Assembly (NCBI GenBank): GCA_030589835.1
Contig: JAUUZS010000122.1
Span: forward strand, 1 to 9,360
Origin: Cyclobacteriaceae bacterium
Lineage (GTDB): Bacteria; Bacteroidota; Bacteroidia; Cytophagales; Cyclobacteriaceae
Direction of reading: 5' to 3'
Length of the DNA: 9,360 nt
The translations under genes and the position numbers were made by a program. Shown one piece after another: positions 7,290 to 9,360 of this stretch. Every line of letters begins with the position of its first letter. The stretch's first letter is position 1. The notes beneath the pieces were generated by a model that was not told where the DNA came from, did no database searches, and saw only the letters and a list, made by a program, of their open reading frames with translations.

Positions 7290-7644
7290 GGGACGCAAGC
7301 CTCTCCAATGAATACGCAAAGCAATCCCCCTGTTTTCAAGGTATATCCCCAGGTTTTATAGTCTCAGCCCCTGGGGGCTAACGATCATCAGGCGTGTACG
7401 AAGGCCAAAAAGCGGGGGCGAAGCGTCATCAACCAGGGGCGCAAGCCTGTCAAGGAGGGGCGCGGTATCATCCCCTGAATACAAAGACTCAAAACTTTGG
7501 GGAAAGATCAAGAAACATGTTTCGAGGAGCACGTATCTTGGGGCGCAAGCATGTCAAGCGGGGGCTGATGGCTATCCCCTTGGGGCGAAGGATCATCAAC
7601 AAGGGGTGCGGCCTTATCCCCTGGGGGCGAGGAGTTATCCCTCA
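7290..7644. repeat. Degenerate 21-bp tandem array, about 17 units
   Basis: G-rich unit starts recur at 7290, 7311, 7332, 7353, 7374, about 7394, 7415, 7436, 7457, 7478, 7499, 7520, 7540, 7561, 7582, 7603 and 7624, i.e. every 21 bp with one or two 20-bp steps. Good units begin GGGGCG and often end in CCCCT, for example GGGGTGCGG...TTATCCCCT. Some units (7478, 7520) have decayed. Many units could fold as small GGGG/CCCC hairpins. A plus-strand frame runs through it as a seven-residue repeat, but the 20-bp step at 7520-7540 puts the same DNA unit into another frame, so the repeat is kept at the DNA level and is probably non-coding. Confidence 0.75.
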
Positions 7645-7708
7645 ATGCCAAAAGTGCCTTTACTGGCCCGGAAGGCATGTATTTAGCTCAAGTGCTCATT
7701 TTTATGAC

Positions 7709-7747
7709 AAAAAAAAGGATGGCCCCCAGCGAATTAAGGTCATCCTT
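7709..7747 (-). terminator. Intrinsic terminator of the small minus-strand gene
   Basis: Read on the minus strand: AAGGATGACC (7747-7738), a 13-base loop, GGCCATCCTT (7724-7715) with one mismatch, then a run of eight T (7716-7709). It lies about 70 bp past the stop codon of the gene at 7817-8137. A weaker hairpin at 7782-7794 followed by TTTT (minus strand) could also contribute. Confidence 0.7.
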
Positions 7748-7816
7748 AGTCATTGCACAATCACATAAGACAGAGAAAAGCCTCCTACCGGGAGAGGATC
7801 TCAAGCTGCCTCAGTA

Positions 7817-8137
7817 TTATTTACGTAACTTTCTAAGTTCCAACACCAAGTTATGCGTTTTGCCCAACAAGCCGGCAATGAGTTCAATAGCGGCTGAGGC
7901 ATTGTTATAGGCCACCCCCAGGGTCGTGTTGGCAAGCGCTGTGGCATCTTTAGCCGCCTTATCCGCATCAGTCTGCTTGGCTTCCGCATTATCGGCATCT
8001 GTACCTTGTTGCGTTAATTCGGCAACTTTATCGGCAGGGTCATACTTTTTCTCGATAAGCAGCTGCGCATTGTTCTCCATGATTTTGGCCACTTGCGTGA
8101 CAAAATCCCGTTTATCTGATTCAGTTTGTTTACTCAT
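7817..8137 (-). CDS. Small helical, Asp/Ala-rich protein of unknown function
   Basis: 106 residues from the ATG at 8137-8135. A longer frame is open to 8236, but the chosen start follows an A-rich leader (AAAAATAAAAAAAAT) like other genes here, and the extension has no protein-like character. There is no signal peptide or membrane helix by eye. Residues 1-35 and 70-106 look helical; the middle (46-68) is a low-complexity linker with the repeat TDADNAEAK / TDADKAAK. The end is basic (LELRKLRK) and preceded by a hydrophobic AAIELIAGLLG. It resembles small hypothetical proteins common in Bacteroidota, to which I cannot assign a role. It has its own terminator and stands alone among repeats. Confidence 0.7.
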   Translation of the reverse strand: MSKQTESDKRDFVTQVAKIMENNAQLLIEKKYDPADKVAELTQQGTDADNAEAKQTDADKAAKDATALANTTLGVAYNNASAAIELIAGLLGKTHNLVLELRKLRK

Positions 8138-8180
8138 ATTTTTTTTATTTTTGTTTAGTGATTTGTTAACTATTATTTGC

Positions 8181-8200
8181 ATGCAGATTCCATGCTGCAT
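8181..8200. repeat. Short inverted repeat upstream of the small minus-strand gene
   Basis: ATGCAG (8181-8186) and CTGCAT (8195-8200) are perfect inverted arms separated by 8 bp, about 45 bp upstream of the start at 8137. It could be an operator or a leader hairpin; there is no further evidence. Confidence 0.3.
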
Positions 8201-8484
8201 ATTGTCAGAATAGGTTTTATATAATTCGATAGACATGGACTGCCACGAATGAAGATAAGGCGATTCGCTGTGTTCGAAGGATCCTGGTGAATTGCTCTCT
8301 CGCGTATGATCGTGCTGATGCTTAAGGTACTTAGGTTTTCGATTGTTTAGGTGGTTTTTAATGGTTGTTTTTCAAGTGATGTATTCAGGTAATAGAAGGC
8401 TAACATAGTTTCCGGCAAAAATGTTTATCAAATGGTGACAGTATTTGCAACAGCCTACTTTTTTATTGCCATTCCAGGCCTGAC

Positions 8485-8625
8485 AGGTGGGGTGTAAAAT
8501 TTACTAGTCCCAGCTCCCCCTCAGAGTAACCTGAAAGGGACTCTGAGGATATTGGGGGGAGGTACTTGTCAAATATGGGGTGAAGATATTTGTATATATG
8601 CCACATATTTGACACCCCACCTCCC
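8485..8625. repeat. Structured palindromic repeat element, possible MITE
   Basis: Outer ends AGGTGGGGTGT (8485-8495) and ACACCCCACCT (8612-8622) are perfect 11-bp inverted repeats about 138 bp apart. Inside lies a hairpin CCTCAGAGT (8519-8527) with ACTCTGAGG (8540-8548). A third copy of the end-like sequence at 8557-8577 pairs with 8604-8625: 7 bp (GGGAGGT/ACCTCCC), 4 mismatches, then 11 bp (TGTCAAATATG/CATATTTGACA). The alternative pairings suggest a compact folded DNA or RNA element. No target duplication is clear. Confidence 0.5.
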
Positions 8626-8628
8626 ACT

Positions 8629-8660
8629 GGTCGTAGCTTAAGCGAAGCGGTCCTACGACC
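8629..8660. repeat. Inverted repeat GGTCGTAG / CTACGACC
   Basis: Perfect 8-bp arms at 8629-8636 and 8653-8660 enclose a 16-base loop that itself contains GCTTAAGCGAAGC. It abuts the structured element ending at 8625. No T run follows, so it is not a typical terminator. Confidence 0.5.
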
Positions 8661-8793
8661 GGACAAACAAAATTCCAGGTGAAATTGGAAGTGGCCTAAC
8701 TGATGTTACGACCAGCGAGAGTTTTATTATACTAACGCGATTGGAATTTTAGAACAGAAGTAATAGGCCATTTTTGTAAAGTCTGACTCCGCT

Positions 8794-8822
8794 GGTACGC
8801 GTCTGTGACGCGTACCTTTTTT
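8794..8822 (+). terminator. Perfect 10-bp hairpin with T run, terminator-like
   Basis: GGTACGCGTC (8794-8803), loop TGT, GACGCGTACC (8807-8816), then six T (8817-8822). It is a canonical intrinsic terminator on the plus strand, but no plus-strand gene precedes it within the last 1.7 kb. It may terminate antisense or element-derived transcription, or be a mobile palindrome. Confidence 0.55.
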
Positions 8823-8900
8823 AATGCTTGCTGTTATTTTTACTTGGTATCCGTTATTTTCTCTCTTGCAAGATTTTCCCTGTGCCTGTTATTATGCACA

Positions 8901-8915
8901 CGCGTTGCAAACGCG
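8901..8915. repeat. Short GC-rich palindrome CGCGTT / AACGCG
   Basis: Six-bp arms around GCA, in a CG-rich patch (8897-8925) that stands out from the AT-rich surroundings. Confidence 0.4.
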
Positions 8916-9040
8916 CGCGAGTGTGAGCGGGAGGACTGGCACAGCGTTTCTCAAAGATATGTGCACATGAAAAGCATTCATTTTCCAGATGGTGTAGCAA
9001 GGAATTTTAGGTCATGGAAAATTTATGACCAGAGGGTGTA

Positions 9041-9061
9041 GCACAAGCGGGAAGCTTGCGC
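9041..9061. repeat. Inverted repeat GCACAAGC / GCTTGCGC
   Basis: Arms at 9041-9048 and 9054-9061 with one mismatch and a 5-base loop. Preceded by GGTGTAGCA, which also occurs near 8991. Confidence 0.4.
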
Positions 9062-9069
9062 CTTTGGGG

Positions 9070-9110
9070 TAGGACTACTCGTTGGCTCTTACAGACCGCT
9101 CATAGTCCTA
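9070..9110. repeat. Inverted repeat TAGGACTA / TAGTCCTA
   Basis: Perfect 8-bp arms at 9070-9077 and 9103-9110 separated by 25 bp. Followed by AT-rich sequence without a clean T run. Confidence 0.45.
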
Positions 9111-9236
9111 TTTATTGTATGCCGTTTTATTTTTAATAATTCCATTGTTAATCAAGTACTTTAAATTCGTATAACCAAGGTTTTCGGTTCTCAATAATAT
9201 TCAGTTCAAGTTCTTTCACTATCGGTTGCAACATAT

Positions 9237-9360
9237 GGCTATTTCGGTCAGACCATGCCAGTGATTTCGGTCAAATGGTGCCACTTTGAAAGATGCTGTA
9301 ATAATAGGGAAAATAATTAATTATTCATTTTTTAAAATACCTTTTCGTAAAGATTCCCCT
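9237..9360 (-). mobile_element. IS21-family insertion sequence, istB-side end (continues outside window)
   Basis: Two 23-bp direct repeats, 9241-9263 and 9264-9286, share ATTTCGGTCA then (A/G)A..(A/G)TGCCA. IS21-family elements of Bacteroidota have multiple terminal repeats of this ATTTCGGTCAAA..GTGCCA type, recognised by the transposase. The outer end is placed at about TGG 9237 because IS21 ends start with TG. Inward of the repeats the end of istB is read on the minus strand, so this is the istB-proximal end. The edge position is uncertain to several bases. Confidence 0.6.
9321..9360 (-). CDS. istB: IstB helper ATPase of IS21-family element, last 13 codons
   Basis: The minus-strand frame entering from the window edge reads GESLRKGILKNE and then TAA at 9323-9321. 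The GES(L/M)RK ending is typical of IstB proteins. Its position just inside the IS21-type repeats supports the call. Everything upstream, including the AAA+ domain and istA, lies outside the window. Confidence 0.5.
   Translation of the reverse strand, partial: GESLRKGILKNE

Larger units (their letters stand above)
8138..9236. other. Gene-poor, palindrome-rich intergenic region
   Basis: I see no supportable gene in these 1.1 kb: open frames are short, lack protein-like composition and cross strong hairpins. From 8201 to 8484 I see nothing beyond AT-rich sequence. From 8485 to 9110 there is a succession of unrelated inverted repeats, listed separately where strong. From 9111 to 9236 I see nothing. 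The region joins a repeat-laden area to an insertion sequence and looks like a sink for non-coding mobile or degraded elements. Confidence 0.6.

Noticed and set aside
7290..7644. CRISPR array
   Set aside because: The repeats are contiguous 21-bp units without unique spacers, too degenerate and too short in period, and no cas gene is near.
7394..7768. Plus-strand frame with a seven-residue repeat (GAKRHQP, GAQACQG, GRRIINK and so on)
   Set aside because: It is a reading of the 21-bp DNA array from a GTG start. The same DNA units appear in different frames after a 20-bp step, the composition is not protein-like, and its end runs into the terminator of the opposite gene.
8138..8236. Upstream extension of the small minus-strand protein to an ATG at 8236
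   Set aside because: The extra 33 residues look random, and the inner ATG at 8137 has the A-rich leader seen at other starts in the window.
8463..8666. Minus-strand 67-codon frame
   Set aside because: It lies entirely across the palindromic element at 8485-8625 and its hairpins, and has no leader like the real genes.
8805..9041. Plus-strand 78-codon frame
   Set aside because: It starts inside the terminator-like hairpin at 8794-8822 and crosses GC-rich palindromes; no protein-like pattern.

Overview
The window looks like a chromosomal segment of a Bacteroidota bacterium. The genes are AT-rich. Starts are preceded by A/T-rich leaders rather than Shine-Dalgarno sequences. Promoter-like boxes fit the Bacteroidota pattern TTG-N19-TAnnTTTG, and there is a partial IS21-family element of a kind I associate with this phylum. 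Organism assignment is inference.

Left part (1-6060) is a sulfur-oxyanion / anaerobic respiration locus. A molybdopterin oxidoreductase of the PsrA/PhsA/SoeA type (minus strand, cut by the window edge, Tat signal present) is divergent from a four-gene plus-strand cluster: an octahaem c-type cytochrome of the octahaem tetrathionate reductase (OTR) family, a cytochrome b561-type membrane protein, a small YeeE/YedE (thiosulfate transporter family) protein, and a second YeeE/YedE protein fused to a rhodanese-like domain. The 425-bp divergent intergenic region carries three CRP/FNR-type dyads; two sit at almost the same distance from a -7-like box facing each divergent gene. The likely picture is co-regulated, quinone-linked periplasmic sulfur chemistry: the cytochrome b passes electrons between quinone and OTR, the YeeE pair moves a sulfur oxyanion, and the rhodanese-like tail handles or senses it.

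Middle (6227-7093) is one secreted protein of unknown function. Its stop codon coincides with the edge of a 199-bp MITE-like element (17-bp terminal inverted repeats, TA at both ends), followed at once by a decayed 21-bp-period tandem array (7290-7644).

Right part (7645-9360) is gene-poor. It has one small helical acidic/alanine-rich protein on the minus strand with its own intrinsic terminator, then about 1.1 kb rich in hairpins and inverted repeats, then the end of an IS21-family insertion sequence (23-bp direct repeats and the last codons of istB), which runs off the window.

The most interesting points are the membrane-anchored OTR/cytochrome b/YeeE module, the rhodanese domain that has lost its catalytic Cys while the protein ends in Gly-Gly-Cys-Ala, the symmetric regulatory architecture, and the MITE plus 21-bp array abutting a stop codon.
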